NCBI RefSeq assembly: GCF_004359215.1
Contig: NW_027152092.1
Coordinates: 1-23,851 of the forward strand
Source: Bremia lactucae
Lineage: Eukaryota; Oomycota; Peronosporomycetes; Peronosporales; Peronosporaceae
Length of the DNA: 23,851 bases
Direction of reading: 5' to 3'
Shown here: positions 1 to 8,736 of the stretch, in pieces
Position numbering within the stretch: position 1 is the stretch's first letter
Layout: the number at the start of each line of letters is the position of its first letter
Made by a program: the position numbers and the translations under genes
Notes under the pieces: model-generated
Databases searched by the model: none
Told to the model about the DNA's origin: nothing
The model's input: the letters and a program-made list of their open reading frames with translations, nothing else

Positions 1-1061
1 GTCTATCCTTTACTGCTTGAAAGGCATTATGCTCTGGGTAAGTCCATCACCAATCTGTATCCTTTTTAAGGAGATTTGATAATGGCCTAGCCATATCAGA
101 GTATTTTTCGCTAAATTTGTGTAAATAATTGGCGAGACCCAACCAATTCAGCAAATTCATTTGATTTTTAGGAACATGCCAATCTTCTATGGCTTTTACC
201 TTAGCGGGATCCGCTCTGAGGCCTCGCTTTTCAATAAAGCACCCTAAAAGAATTTCTTCTGCGCTAAAAATGCATTTAGATGCATTGGCATATAGTTCAT
301 TTGTGCGCATACACTCAAGCACAGCTCGCAAATGATCAAATTGGTTTTTCATATCCGACCGAACCTGATCCGCACGACTATGGACAAAAATGTCATCAAA
401 ATAAGTCGGTGCATAACCTCGATGAGGGCGGAACAGTTGCATCACAAGACGATTAAATATTGCCGGGGCATTAGAAAGCCCTTGTGGCATAACCAACCAC
501 TCCCATAGCATACTGCCTGTGCTGCTAACCGCTGTAAGCGGGATAACGCTAGTTCGCATGACCATCGACTCCGTCAAGTGCACTGTACATTGTACATCCC
601 ACCACATTGTTCTGAACATCCGTTCTAGGAATAACGTTTTGTGCTGGTATAGAGGCAGCATTCAGCTTATTATAAGCATGTACAATGCGTTATTTACCCT
701 TTTGCTTTTTGACACAAAATTTTGGTGTCGAATGGGGAAATTTGCTCTCGGGGTACCATTCCCGCCTCGTACTTAGCACGAAAGAAATCGTTAATGACGT
801 CACACTGTTCCCTTGATAAAGGCCGCTGTCGTGTGACACAGTATTGACCAAGTCAATTTCATGACGGACACCTCTATCCGCAGGTAAAACAGATGGTGGA
901 TTGGTATATACCACATCTTGGAATACCTTGATCCACACATAAAGTGGATCCGTAGGATCTTTAAGGATCAATGACTCACTCCGCGCACTTAATGCAGCTT
1001 TTGTATCATCCAGGACGGGCCAGGACAGCTTCGTCCAGAAGTGACGATGAGTTTTACTCAA
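1..1061 (-). pseudogene. Reverse transcriptase of Gypsy I-L, frameshifted
   Basis: Two minus-strand frames cover the RT. 1061-690 holds the N-terminal part, including a PHSTPKFCVKK segment typical of the start of Gypsy RTs. 661-47 holds the palm with MPQGLSNAPAIFNR and the catalytic YFDD box, then the connection toward RNase H (LLGCFIEKRGLRADP). The first catalytic Asp segment (ALDGVDG) is in another frame, and about 12 bp just after it is missing relative to the right arm, so the frames do not join. RT would synthesise element cDNA in cytoplasmic particles. The longest frame, 204 codons, remains open, but the gene as a whole is broken. Confidence 0.88.
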
Positions 1062-1869
1062 TCATAGGTCGAATGACTACCATCTAAGATAGGTCGTTAG
1101 CCCTTAAGGCTCGGCCGCACTCATCAATAGACATTTCGTCTACTGCAGAAGAGCATGTTACGAAGGGATTGCCGCAAGGCTAACTTCTGCCTCGATGCTA
1201 CCGGTTACACCATTACAAGCGTATTCAATTCCTTACTCAAATCACTTTGCGAGGGTATAGACCCTTCGCGTCTCGCCAGCCTTGGAGTAGAGACAATACG
1301 CCTCTTAGAGGCTGGGACATTCACGTCTTCAAATTTTCAGCCTGTATGGGATCTATACCAGAGCTGGTGTCTACTTCGACATCCGACAAGGAATTAGGTA
1401 ACTCAGCTTCCTTGTCCAGCGACCGTTTACGTGTCATTTCACGTGCATTAAAAGGGTTTGACCCGAAATGCCATGGCGAACCGCCAATTATGTCACTACT
1501 GACACTCAGCATGATGCCACCTCGGCCGACCACGGTGGACTTAGACTTGCCACTCCACGTATCTCAGGGATATAACACCCTTGATGACTCGGTCTTAGGC
1601 CAACAATGCTTTTAGCATTTAGTGAATCGTTTTTAAAACAATTGCTACTCGACGGAATACGTGCCATTCCAACTCCTTTTTCTGAGTTAAGCCCAAAATA
1701 AATGTTTTCAACATTGGATTTAGTAACTCAGATATTACAATGTCTAACACACTGATAAATTTAGTCAGTCATATGCGCCAATAGCGCTTTTGTCTCCTAG
1801 CAAAGGTGGGCTCATGACTTCTCAGAAATTTGCTTGGAACATTGCGCGTGGTGCCTAAGGTCTTAGACC
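1062..1869 (-). pseudogene. Protease-RT linker of Gypsy I-L
   Basis: This stretch lies between the protease and RT segments and aligns along its length with 22019-22800 of the right-arm copy in inverse orientation. One frame is open for 70 codons (1533-1321, minus). No catalytic motif is visible, and overlapping frames on the plus strand look like shadows. It is annotated as the poorly conserved linker of the polyprotein. Confidence 0.6.
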
Positions 1870-2190
1870 TCCAATCGATCCGTGACTCATGGCGTTTAAT
1901 CCAGGCCATACCAAGGATGGGATCATATCTCGAATTCGATTAAGGACGAGGCAGCGTTCCATACTGTCAAAGTCCAGAAACTTCTTGCCTAAATTCAAGA
2001 AACTTTAGGAGCAGTGACACGAGTCCCAGTCGCTAAGCGAGCAGTGATTGTATCACTTTCATGCGCTTTAAGTCCCCAACGCATTAGTTTCCCTCAAGCG
2101 AAAGACGTCAAGCATAAGTGCAAGACGCTCCTGAGTCAATTATAATTGACCACGGCTTATCAAAACCCTTTACAGTCGCTAAAGCGACTA
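1870..2190 (-). pseudogene. Retropepsin-like protease region of Gypsy I-L
   Basis: The minus strand encodes the active-site motif DSGAS at 2137-2123, followed a few codons later by an in-frame TGA. Downstream, the sequence aligns with the protease segment of the right-arm copy (21719-22018), but in shifted frames. The protease would process the Gag-Pol polyprotein. The catalytic aspartate is preserved here, while the right-arm copy has a Cys codon in that place. Not functional because of the stop and frameshifts. Confidence 0.7.
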
Positions 2191-2294
2191 GCAGCCAGGC
2201 TTGTACTCTCACCGATCTAATTGGGGCTAGATTCTATTTATTCTCACCTCCTAGAGTTTTAACAGAGCCTAGGTCTTCCCCAGTAGAGCGGTTT

Positions 2295-3153
2295 TCACCT
2301 ACATGGTATCGACGTTTTCCGCACCGTACCAGATTTCTGGTATAGGTCGGAATTGGTGCTATTTTGAGCTTTACGAGTATTTTGTAGGGGACAGGCCGGA
2401 CGTAAATGTTTCGTGCTTCCGCACATACAACATCTACAAATGATTTCATGCTGTTCCACTGCTTGAAGTGCCTTTTCTCCCTCCTCAACGAGGCGTAGAT
2501 CCATGAATTCCGGTCTATTAGACGGTACCAATGTGCTCGAAGAGCTTGTTCGGTAAATAGGCGGGCTAACGCGAGCAGACTTAAAGACGAACTCAGCGCG
2601 TAGCGCTATGGCAATTGCGTCTTCGAAAGTAGCTGGATGGGGTCGTAATAATTCCGAACGGTCAACGCCTTCATTGAGAAACCCCAAAAAAATTTACGAT
2701 AGTTGCTTCTTGCATCGGGCCTTGAAGCATAGATGCAATGAGTGTTCTCAACTCCTGGGCATGGTCCTCTAGGGCTCGTTTACCCTGTCGAGTCGCTATG
2801 AGCCGTGATCGTATGCGTAAAGCCTAATCAGGCGGTGCAAACATGCTGGTCATTTGCTGAATTACCGAATCCCATGAGAAAAAAAAGCGTCGTCTATGGA
2901 CGCTGCACGAGAGTGCCCACTCCATGGCTCTATCTTCGAGGTACAGAGATATACCGAGTTGGCATAGATGCCGCAAGGGTGATCCTGAACCTGGCCGATC
3001 GGGGAGGATTCGTACGCATGAAGGTTTCAACCCTTGCATGCAAAACCTCTGGTCCCTGAATATACTGAACTTTACATATTCAAGCCCAAATAAAGTTTTG
3101 AGCTTGTCATACGCTATGCCCTGCGCTTCTATAAGTTTTGAGACCTCTTCCAT
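2295..3153 (-). pseudogene. gag of Gypsy I-L, broken
   Basis: Gag is the nucleocapsid and capsid precursor of the retrotransposon. An ATG at 3153 opens a 109-codon frame (to 2824), and a second frame continues gag from 2687 to 2295. Residues 86-99 of the second frame form an intact CCHC zinc knuckle (C-x2-C-x4-H-x4-C; about 2432-2391), typical of nucleocapsid RNA binding. Compared with the right-arm gag, about 165 bp is missing after the segment at 2940-2955, and the frame is lost between 2823 and 2688. The ATG is supported by the matching ATG at 20560 in the other copy, with the same first residues (MEEV). Confidence 0.85.
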
Positions 3154-3195
3154 TTCAGTGAAGGCTTAGTCTTATAAAGACTCAGAGATTGACTA

Positions 3196-3207
3196 CTAGT
3201 GCTACCA
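3196..3207 (-). other. Candidate primer-binding site of Gypsy I-L
   Basis: TGGTAGCACTAG on the minus strand starts two bases after the LTR end. The leading TGG would pair with the CCA end of a tRNA primer. The tRNA was not identified. In the right-arm copy the first base is changed (CGG at 20502). Confidence 0.5.
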
Positions 3208-3209
3208 GA

Positions 3210-3370
3210 TGTAGCGGAGCTTCTTCGCTGCTAAAGATAGAGGAAGACTTTTAGACTTCAAGATCAAAAGGAAAACTCAGCATTTTTAATTTTAATTTAA
3301 ATTCAAAACCTTACCGTAGCTAATTCAAAATAGATTTCGGCCGCCAGATATATATCTGGCGGCGACTACA
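3210..3370 (-). repeat. 5' LTR of Gypsy copy I-L, internally deleted
   Basis: On the minus strand the repeat starts TGTAGTCGCC and ends GCTCCGCTACA, with TG...CA termini. It corresponds to the 338-bp LTR at 20162-20499 but is only 161 bp, having lost about 177 bp in its second half. A perfect 24-nt palindrome (3340-3363) lies a few bases inside the 5' terminus. The boundaries are inferred from the TG/CA ends and from the PBS two bases downstream, because the paired 3' LTR is outside the window. Confidence 0.7.
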
Positions 3371-3450
3371 TTTGTTACCCATAATAAATGGAATTTAAGT
3401 AATTAATTATTTTAAAATAGAATAAAAGGGTATTTACCCATAAAGTAAAT

Positions 3451-3541
3451 GTACCACAACAACGGTTCTCCAACCGATGTGTGCCCCATTACAATAAAGG
3501 TACCACAAAACGGTTCTCCAACCAATGTGTGCCTCATTACA
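3451..3541. repeat. Two-copy tandem repeat, period 49 bp
   Basis: Copies begin at 3451 and 3500 (both start GTACCACAA) and match over about 42 bases. The right arm has only one copy (about 20045-20090), so the duplication arose here after the arms separated, or was lost there. Confidence 0.75.
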
Positions 3542-3761
3542 GAGGCAGTCAAAAACACGTCGATTTGGGCGAGCGCGCGTGAACAGGCACAACCGCGTCT
3601 CCGATTGCGCATAAAATGCAACGTCAACATTTGATGATATTCCATATGTCTAACGTTAACTCCATTTTGTTCGGTATTGAGGTTTCGACCTCCAAGCGGT
3701 ACGGAACCGTACATTCGACCAGCACCATTTGTTGGACACACTGCTGAGCTTTATAGGAACG

Positions 3762-3989
3762 TTATTTAAGTTGTATATGGCATAAGCGGCCACTATAGTA
3801 ATTTGATAAGGCCTTTCGGTGCGCGTGCTGCTCTTCGAGTAACGCCAAATAGGCAGCCTCCGCATGTGTGATTAGCTGTACTCGAAAAGGCGGGACCAAG
3901 CCAGACCCATTCTTAGACCCGGCTTTGATATTGTCGATTACCAGATCAGGAGCAAGCCTGGTATGAGCGAGCGTTAAAATTTTACGCAT
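3762..3989 (-). CDS. Unrecognised 75-codon ORF conserved in both arms
   Basis: The frame opens with ATG at 3989 and runs 75 codons. I do not recognise a domain. The right arm has the same coding-like stretch at about 19062-19251, with one base missing near the start and a TAG after the segment HRKALCH. Many differences between the copies are conservative or silent, which hints at coding ancestry. It could be the tail of an older transposon gag or of a captured host gene. It has no obvious signal peptide, membrane segment or zinc motif. Expression is doubtful. Confidence 0.3.
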   Translation of the reverse strand: MRKILTLAHTRLAPDLVIDNIKAGSKNGSGLVPPFRVQLITHAEAAYLALLEEQHAHRKALSNYYSGRLCHIQLK

Positions 3990-4304
3990 ACGCCAACTGC
4001 TGACGCTAACCTAAATGTAGTGATAGCGTAAACGACTTTCAGTAGACAGCGAAGGCCTAAATGATACCTGCATCTTCCTACGATGTTCCGCTGTAAATAT
4101 ATGCTGCAGCGAGTGTACGCTCGAAATTATGCTCGACCTCTAAAATTAAAATTGCGTGGGCTAAAATTTAAGCTTCATTGTAAGGGTGGTCGATTTGGCT
4201 ATTTTCGCCTCGCGAACCAGACTCAAGATTTTTATTGATCTTCCTATCTGATGAATTTTAATTAAACGATAAATGCTCAGGACTCAATTCAGGCATCAGT
4301 AAAC

Positions 4305-4645
4305 TGCAAGCGGGCACGTCGTAATGCGGCCACGCTCTACTTATACACACACCATAGCACAGCGAGGAGGCGGTTTAACCAGCTTCTTTTGCGTGCAGTG
4401 AGGTAGTTGCGGTGGGCGCGTTAGCGACTTCACCTAACGCACTAAGTACTTTGATTAAGTGTCTTCACGGGAGCGGTAATCCGGCTCGTGCTAAATAGTT
4501 CCGCTTACCATTTTTGGTAGGTGTGTGGACTTCTTAGATGGACTTTTGGGTAATCAAACCAAAGGAAGTTGGAGGCAATAACAGGTCTGGGATGCCCTTA
4601 GATGTTCTGGGCCGCACGCATGCTACGACGGGGTGTATCGTTACA
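4305..4645 (-). repeat. Chimeric solo LTR carrying 18S rRNA sequence
   Basis: On the minus strand this 341-bp unit starts TGTAACG (4645) and ends GCTTGCA (4305). Its last 186 bases match the 3' part of the LTRs at 6511-6905 and 19294-19823. Between the short LTR-like start and that tail lies about 137 bp of 18S rRNA sequence in antisense. The flanks are TAAAC (4300-4304) and TAAAA (4646-4650), a 4-of-5 match for a target-site duplication. No polypurine tract precedes the 5' terminus, so it looks like a solo LTR and not the 3' LTR of Gypsy II. The AT-rich flanks weaken the target-site evidence. Confidence 0.6.
4490..4626 (+). rRNA. 18S (SSU) rRNA gene fragment, about 137 bp
   Basis: The plus strand carries highly conserved eukaryotic SSU rRNA blocks in the correct order: GCTAAATAGTT, GTGGACTTCTTAGA, AGGCAATAACAGGTCTG, GATGCCCTTAGATGTTCTGG and GGGCCGCACGC. 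These belong to the 3' major domain of 18S. A few substitutions (for example GTCTGGGATG where GTCTGTGATG is usual) show it is a decaying fragment. It is bounded on both sides by LTR sequence, lies antisense to the LTR, and is not a functional rRNA gene. Confidence 0.85.
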
Positions 4646-4781
4646 TAAAATTAACACTTATAAATAGTTTATTAATATATTATCTAAAAGGTAGAGAATA
4701 TTTGGAGAATATTACTTACATAGTAATGTTCAGAAATCTTATCCATAAATAGGTATAGGCCATTATATCTATTTATCCACC
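4646..4781. other. AT-rich spacer
   Basis: No gene, LTR homology or PPT is visible. It lies between the truncated integrase of Gypsy II and the chimeric LTR and contains short AT-rich inverted repeats. Confidence 0.5.
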
Positions 4782-5411
4782 ACGACCTGATTGGCACGTT
4801 CTGTTTGGCCATTGATCTGAGGATGGTCTGCAGTCGACATGGGGAACTCGCCACCTAGCAGCCCAAGCACTTGTCGCCAAAACCCAGACGTAAATCATTG
4901 ATCCCGGTCCAATACTATGGACTCGGCCATCTCGTGTAATCGGTATACGCGATCCAGGACAAGAGAGCTGCCTACTTGCCTTTGATCGATGTCTTACATG
5001 GTGCTGAATGAACCATCTTGCTTAGACCGTTTACGAAGACGACGAGCCCCGTCCGACCCTAATGTGAAGTCTAGACTTACTGACTTCCAACAGTTGGTTG
5101 GAATCGGTAGCGGCTTCAGTGGCGCACTGCTGGACGGTGCAGGCTTTATGCTGACACTGTTCGCAAGAGCGAATATAGTTGGCCACCCATCTAAATAAGT
5201 GCGTTCACCAAAATTTCTCTGACACTCGTAAGAATGTCTTTTCACGGCCCAGATGCCCACTAGATGGCGCATCATGGAGCTCGTGAAGGGTCATCAGCTT
5301 GAGGTCTGTGTCATGAGGCACATAGATTCCCAAGGAATCACAAGGTGACAGCTGATGCCATAACAGGCCATCGATGAAGCTAAAGCGATTTACCTCAGCT
5401 TTCTCCTGCAT
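4782..5411 (-). pseudogene. Integrase of Gypsy II, frameshifted and truncated
   Basis: An open frame from 5411 to 5205 carries the N-terminal segment with HELHDAPSSGHLGREKT, containing the His residues of an HHCC zinc site. The Cys pair (CEQC) follows in another frame near 5170. Core segments appear in turn: SLDF (first Asp), VLDRDQ (second Asp) followed by a stop, and ADHPQINGQTERANQ (catalytic Glu), near 4800. The integrase would insert element cDNA into chromosomes. All DDE positions can be seen, but stops and at least two frame changes break the gene, and the C-terminal domain is gone after 4782. Confidence 0.8.
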
Positions 5412-5529
5412 TTTTTCGACCCCTCAGTGGTAGATGCGGACTCATGCGTCTCGCACGCTGGTTATTGCCATCGCTCTTCGGAAAGGGATTCCTCTTGCTG
5501 GGCGTCTTCGCCCCAGCAGGGGCCCAGGC

Positions 5530-6508
5530 ATAGCAGCGCTCATATGACTGCGCTTGCCACATTTGTGACAGACAACGTCTGCATTGCCCAACTCCATGGA
5601 AGTGACACCTGTTCTCTCGGCCGACGGCTTATACCAAGCTATCGCCGAGGCACTGTTGTAAAATTTCTCCTCAACTAAGGCAATTTGGATTCCATCGTTG
5701 ACGGCACCTTTCTAATAAGAGCCTGTCACGATGAGCCATGACGTATTCCGTTCATAAACTTGGGCACTTTTATGTGCTCCCCAATCGGACCTACGGTAAT
5801 TGATCCCGACAGCTAGTGCATCTCCTGCACATGCTCTTGCATAGATCGCTTCGCCTGCCACGCCCCGAAAACGCGCACCTTATGCAACACCTCGTTGTTT
5901 GGTGGCTGGCACATGGCGCGAGTCTTTGTCTTATAATCGCCCATGAAGGGAACACCTTGAATACGCTATACCCGCCGAGTAAGCCCACTCTGAGGCTTTA
6001 CCGCGCGGGTGCGACATGGAGTACGGCACCATCGGGCTGTCATCTTCGATTAGCTGCGACACACCGCATTGCTTTACTGCTAACAGCCGATGGATATCGT
6101 GCGCGCTGCAGTTCCATCGAACTTGGGCGGGTCCATCCGAATAAGCCTCGGCTGAGAGCGGAGAGCATCTTAACAGTCCTGTTGAAAGCCTCGCTTCGAG
6201 CCTGCTCTCGCCTTAGCTCATCCTGAGTCTGTGTGACAGACTCCGCCGTAGCATGGCTTTGTGCCTCGGACGCGACCCTTCGCTGTCCGAGCATGAGTGC
6301 GTCAAACTGCTCCAACTGAGTAACATGTTGCTCAGGAGACTACCCAAGACCCTGGCCATGGCTTGTTCCCTAAGTCCCTGCGCCGTCTGCTCAGCCAACT
6401 CCCGATGATGTTCGGAGGTGGGGGGAAATGAGTCCAATCGATATTGAGGCTCATCCTCACGTACACGCTCAAAGATGCGGGTCGTGGGAAGGATTTCAAG
6501 TTCCACCA
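5530..6508 (-). pseudogene. gag of Gypsy II, frameshifted
   Basis: The minus strand is open from the PBS to 6213, with a charged, Glu/Arg-rich helix-forming sequence. Near 6310 the gag-like reading moves to the frame 6315-6040 (QTQDELRREQARSEAF), suggesting a one-base shift. Farther on, at about 5610-5540, lies a zinc knuckle preceded by MELGNADVV. Its first three ligands (C-x2-C-x4-H) are present, but the fourth position is Met instead of Cys. Gag would bind element RNA and assemble particles. Several stops lie between 5700 and 6030. Confidence 0.7.
6497..6508 (-). other. Candidate primer-binding site of Gypsy II
   Basis: TGGTGGAACTTG on the minus strand begins two bases after the LTR terminus (6511), the same spacing as in copies I-L and III. 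The primer tRNA was not identified. Confidence 0.45.
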
Positions 6509-6510
6509 AG

Positions 6511-6905
6511 TGTAGACGGGCGCTACTTAAAGCTGCCACGTACTACGCACGCACACACCTTCGACGATTTACCGCCTTCTCTCACGTGCAGTGAGGTTTG
6601 TGGTGGGCGCCTTAGCGACCTCACCCAACTCACGAAGTACACTGATAAAAGTGTCGTCACGGGAGCGGTAATCCGGCTCCTCGTGCAAACTTATCAAGTA
6701 TATTGTAAGTTTAAGACTGATTTATATTTAATCGCATTAAATATAAATTTCTGTTATTACCTAGCATAAATGCCGTCTTTGTAGATAGACTAATATGTGC
6801 TGCGAGCGTATCGTTTTTGGGTATTTCGCATAGCGGATGACGCTAGGATGTACCAATGTGCATCACATACATAAGGGTGGGTCACATATATATGAAGCAC
6901 ACTTA
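6511..6905 (-). repeat. 5' LTR of Gypsy II
   Basis: The minus-strand 3' terminus is GTCTACA at 6511. Homology to the solo LTR at 19294-19823 runs through most of the repeat, including the block GGAGCCGGATTACCGCTCCC. Similarity fades at about 6905, and the expected TGTAAC start is not visible, so the 5' part is eroded or replaced by the AT-rich sequence above it. Confidence 0.7.
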
Positions 6906-7276
6906 AGTGGTAGGTTTTTTTTTTATTACTTCAATTAAGTACCTAGGAATTTAAGTTGAATATAACAATTCCAACGTAAATACTTCTTTATTATTTTCTC
7001 TTACAGAAATAATATTCATGTTTTAACGGTACACCCCGTTCCATTTCGTGCTAAACTGACGGCCCCGGGTCACTCGATGTTATGTAAGAGCTAATTCCTG
7101 TCTAGGACAGCGACTCAAAGAAGTAATTCACTATTCTTTCCAATCCTGGGTGCAGGTCCTAGTGCCGTGTCATCTTTTGTGCATTTGGGCATGTAAGTTC
7201 AGTGCTTAACAATTAATTCATTGTAAATGCCCACATAACGCGATAATCTTTTATCGATAAAGTCATCCAAGAATCT
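6906..7276. other. Intergenic region downstream of the TCAIM-like gene
   Basis: AT-rich, with a ten-T run at about 6916-6925. At 7018 the plus strand reads TGTTTTAACGGTACACCCCG, which resembles the start of the chimeric LTR (TAACGATACACCCCG), so an old LTR remnant may extend to about 7210. No gene was recognised. Confidence 0.4.
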
Positions 7277-8374
7277 TTACTCGCTCTGTTGATTACAAGC
7301 TTCCGCAGTGAATCTCGTAACGTCCAAGGAGCTTTGAGCAATGACGTTCTCGAGACGCTTTTCAATATCGACGGTATGAAGCAAAATTCGCTGCATTAGA
7401 ATCGCCGAGTCGCCATCTAATCCAGGAATCAGTGCCTGTAGATTCCGTTCGCCTTGCCACAATTGAATAACTCCCGCTTTCAGTGAATACCCTTGAGCAT
7501 CGAGGTCATCGAGACCTGATCCGTGTTCAAAATGAGTTTTAATAGCTTGCTGTTGCTTGTCGTCGTCGTCAAGATATGGCACGACAGCAATAAGCTGCAA
7601 CGTGTCGTCTAACTCATTCAGAACCTTTTCAATCGAATGATCTTCTGGTGCTTTACGATCCACGGGATTATAAGCCGGAGCTGAAGAATGCCGTTCTTCG
7701 CGCTTGGCCTCGTGACGGTCGTTCTCATGCGTTTCATCTTCCTTTTCAAAGCCTAAATTTGGATTCTCTACTGCGTGTTTACCTACACTTTTGCCCCAGC
7801 TTCCTTTGTCCCATTGAAAGACCTCAGGGAGCCCACAGTTGCTGAAAAATTGACCCAATGCCTCCTCTACCAACGTATTACATGCACCTCCCGTCGTGCG
7901 TAGTTGCAACTCGACTTCTTTAAATTCACCCTCGATAGGTGTTTTTAAAAAAAATGGAAGTTTTAAGGTCTTGGCTGGGGGAAATTGATTGTGTTTCTCA
8001 ATGGCGTCCAGGATGCCCAAGAGCTCTTTGTACGATTCCTCATTTGCGCGCTGCTGCGTTGGATACTGTCCAAAGAGATCCGGATGCGTACGCAAATAGA
8101 GCTTGCGCAACGTTTCTTTAAGAATTGGCACCTTGACTCCTTTTTGGCTCTTGTTGACGCGTAATTTCTTCCGACGGAGCGTGCGTTCGCTGACTTTTGT
8201 TCGTACAAAACTAATGCTGCTGGTTCGGGTTGATAGGAATGGAGGGTCGATAGAGCAAGGCACGCGGTGCTTATGCATTTGTTGCCAGGGAATTGCTGTG
8301 CTTAAGCGTGTAGACGCGTGCATTTGGAAGCGAGAAACGATAAGCGTCTGACGAGCTAGTGCGACGAAGCCCAT
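7277..8374 (-). CDS. TCAIM/DUF4460-like mitochondrial protein with J-like HPD motif
   Basis: ATG at 8374 gives 365 residues ending in TAA. An upstream in-frame GTG (8380) is less likely. Residues 1-50 are rich in Arg, Ser and Ala and poor in acidic residues, as in a mitochondrial presequence. Residues 86-145 contain LRKLYLRTHPDLFGQYP, matching the DUF4460 domain of TCAIM-like proteins, which carry a J-domain-like HPD (97-99). Residues 178-193 (SNCGLPEVFQWDKGSW) also fit that family. An acidic and basic linker (205-245) leads to a C-terminal domain (248-345) that I cannot name but which is shared with the neighbouring gene. It is single-exon. Mitochondrial location is inferred, and the biochemical role of the family is poorly known. 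Confidence 0.8.
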   Translation of the reverse strand: MGFVALARQTLIVSRFQMHASTRLSTAIPWQQMHKHRVPCSIDPPFLSTRTSSISFVRTKVSERTLRRKKLRVNKSQKGVKVPILKETLRKLYLRTHPDLFGQYPTQQRANEESYKELLGILDAIEKHNQFPPAKTLKLPFFLKTPIEGEFKEVELQLRTTGGACNTLVEEALGQFFSNCGLPEVFQWDKGSWGKSVGKHAVENPNLGFEKEDETHENDRHEAKREERHSSAPAYNPVDRKAPEDHSIEKVLNELDDTLQLIAVVPYLDDDDKQQQAIKTHFEHGSGLDDLDAQGYSLKAGVIQLWQGERNLQALIPGLDGDSAILMQRILLHTVDIEKRLENVIAQSSLDVTRFTAEACNQQSE

Positions 8375-8736
8375 TACCACCGCTTTTCAGAGCCCTGAAG
8401 GCAAGAATGAATAAAATTATTTATCACTTTTTTTGAGAGCAAAATATGCGTTTTTCGTAATGAGCACAAATTCGGGTCATGCCTGAAATTACATGTTGCC
8501 CATTTTCTTGTGCATTTTACGGCGAGGTATTCTTACAATCGTTCTTTATTTCTAACATAAGATAAGGAGAATTTATCAATGGTGCAAGTATACGTACATC
8601 ATTTATACGGGACTTAGACGTCTTGATTGCCTGTGTCGAATCAAAAGTTAAGAGCAAAAGCAAAGCACGCGGGCTCGACCAAGATCTCCGCAATACCTTG
8701 ATGGTGTCGAGATGACTTCTTTTTTAACGGACAATC
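8375..8736. promoter_or_regulatory. Intergenic region between the tandem paralogues; holds the promoter of the downstream gene
   Basis: This 362-bp gap must contain the 3' end of the smaller paralogue and the promoter of the TCAIM-like gene. It is AT-rich with no further gene. A candidate initiator is listed separately. Confidence 0.5.
8459..8465 (-). promoter_or_regulatory. Candidate oomycete Inr element
   Basis: GCTCATT on the minus strand, followed by ACGAAAAACG, lies about 85 bases upstream of the ATG at 8374. GCTCATT is the core of the oomycete initiator. Distance and strand fit, but a 7-mer match is weak evidence. Confidence 0.35.

Larger units (their letters stand above)
1..3370 (-). 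mobile_element. Gypsy LTR retrotransposon copy I-L, degenerate, running off the window start
   Basis: Reading leftward on the minus strand, this element has an LTR (3370-3210), a primer-binding site, gag with a CCHC knuckle, an aspartic protease region with DSGAS, a linker, and reverse transcriptase with a YFDD motif. This gag-PR-RT order is that of Ty3/Gypsy elements. RNase H, integrase and the 3' LTR would lie beyond position 1. The reading frame is broken several times in gag, protease and RT, so the copy is not autonomous. A homologous copy in the opposite orientation lies at 20162-23605, and the two carry different deletions. Seen: motifs, order and the inverted copy. Inferred: inactivity. 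Confidence 0.88.
3371..4304 (-). repeat. Shared upstream flank of Gypsy I, left inverted-repeat arm
   Basis: This segment lies upstream of the I-L LTR and matches 18745-19293 plus 19824-20161 in inverse orientation. The arms stay collinear except for the 530-bp solo LTR in the right arm and a small tandem duplication here (3451-3541). Because sequence outside the LTR is shared, the two arms are copies of one larger segment, not independent insertions of the element. Homology stops abruptly at 4304, where an LTR begins. Confidence 0.75.
4782..6905 (-). mobile_element. Gypsy II, internally deleted LTR retrotransposon
   Basis: On the minus strand the order is LTR (about 6905-6511), PBS, gag with coiled-coil-like and zinc-knuckle parts, then integrase. 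Protease, RT and RNase H are missing, as only about 120 bp separates the knuckle from the integrase segment. The integrase is cut off soon after its third catalytic region, and no proper PPT or 3' LTR follows. It is a dead remnant of a different Gypsy family from copies I and III, judged by gag and LTR sequence. Confidence 0.75.

Noticed and set aside
3340..3363. Possible transcription terminator or CRISPR-like palindrome
   Set aside because: Single palindrome in an LTR of a eukaryotic element; no repeat-spacer array exists.
5816..6226. 136-codon plus-strand ORF
   Set aside because: Antisense to the Gypsy II gag, with no motif. The minus strand shows gag-type sequence.
4305..6905. Gypsy II as a complete element with the chimeric LTR as its 3' LTR
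   Set aside because: No polypurine tract precedes 4645, the integrase is truncated 130 bp away by unrelated AT-rich DNA, and the LTR has its own near-matching 5-bp flanks.
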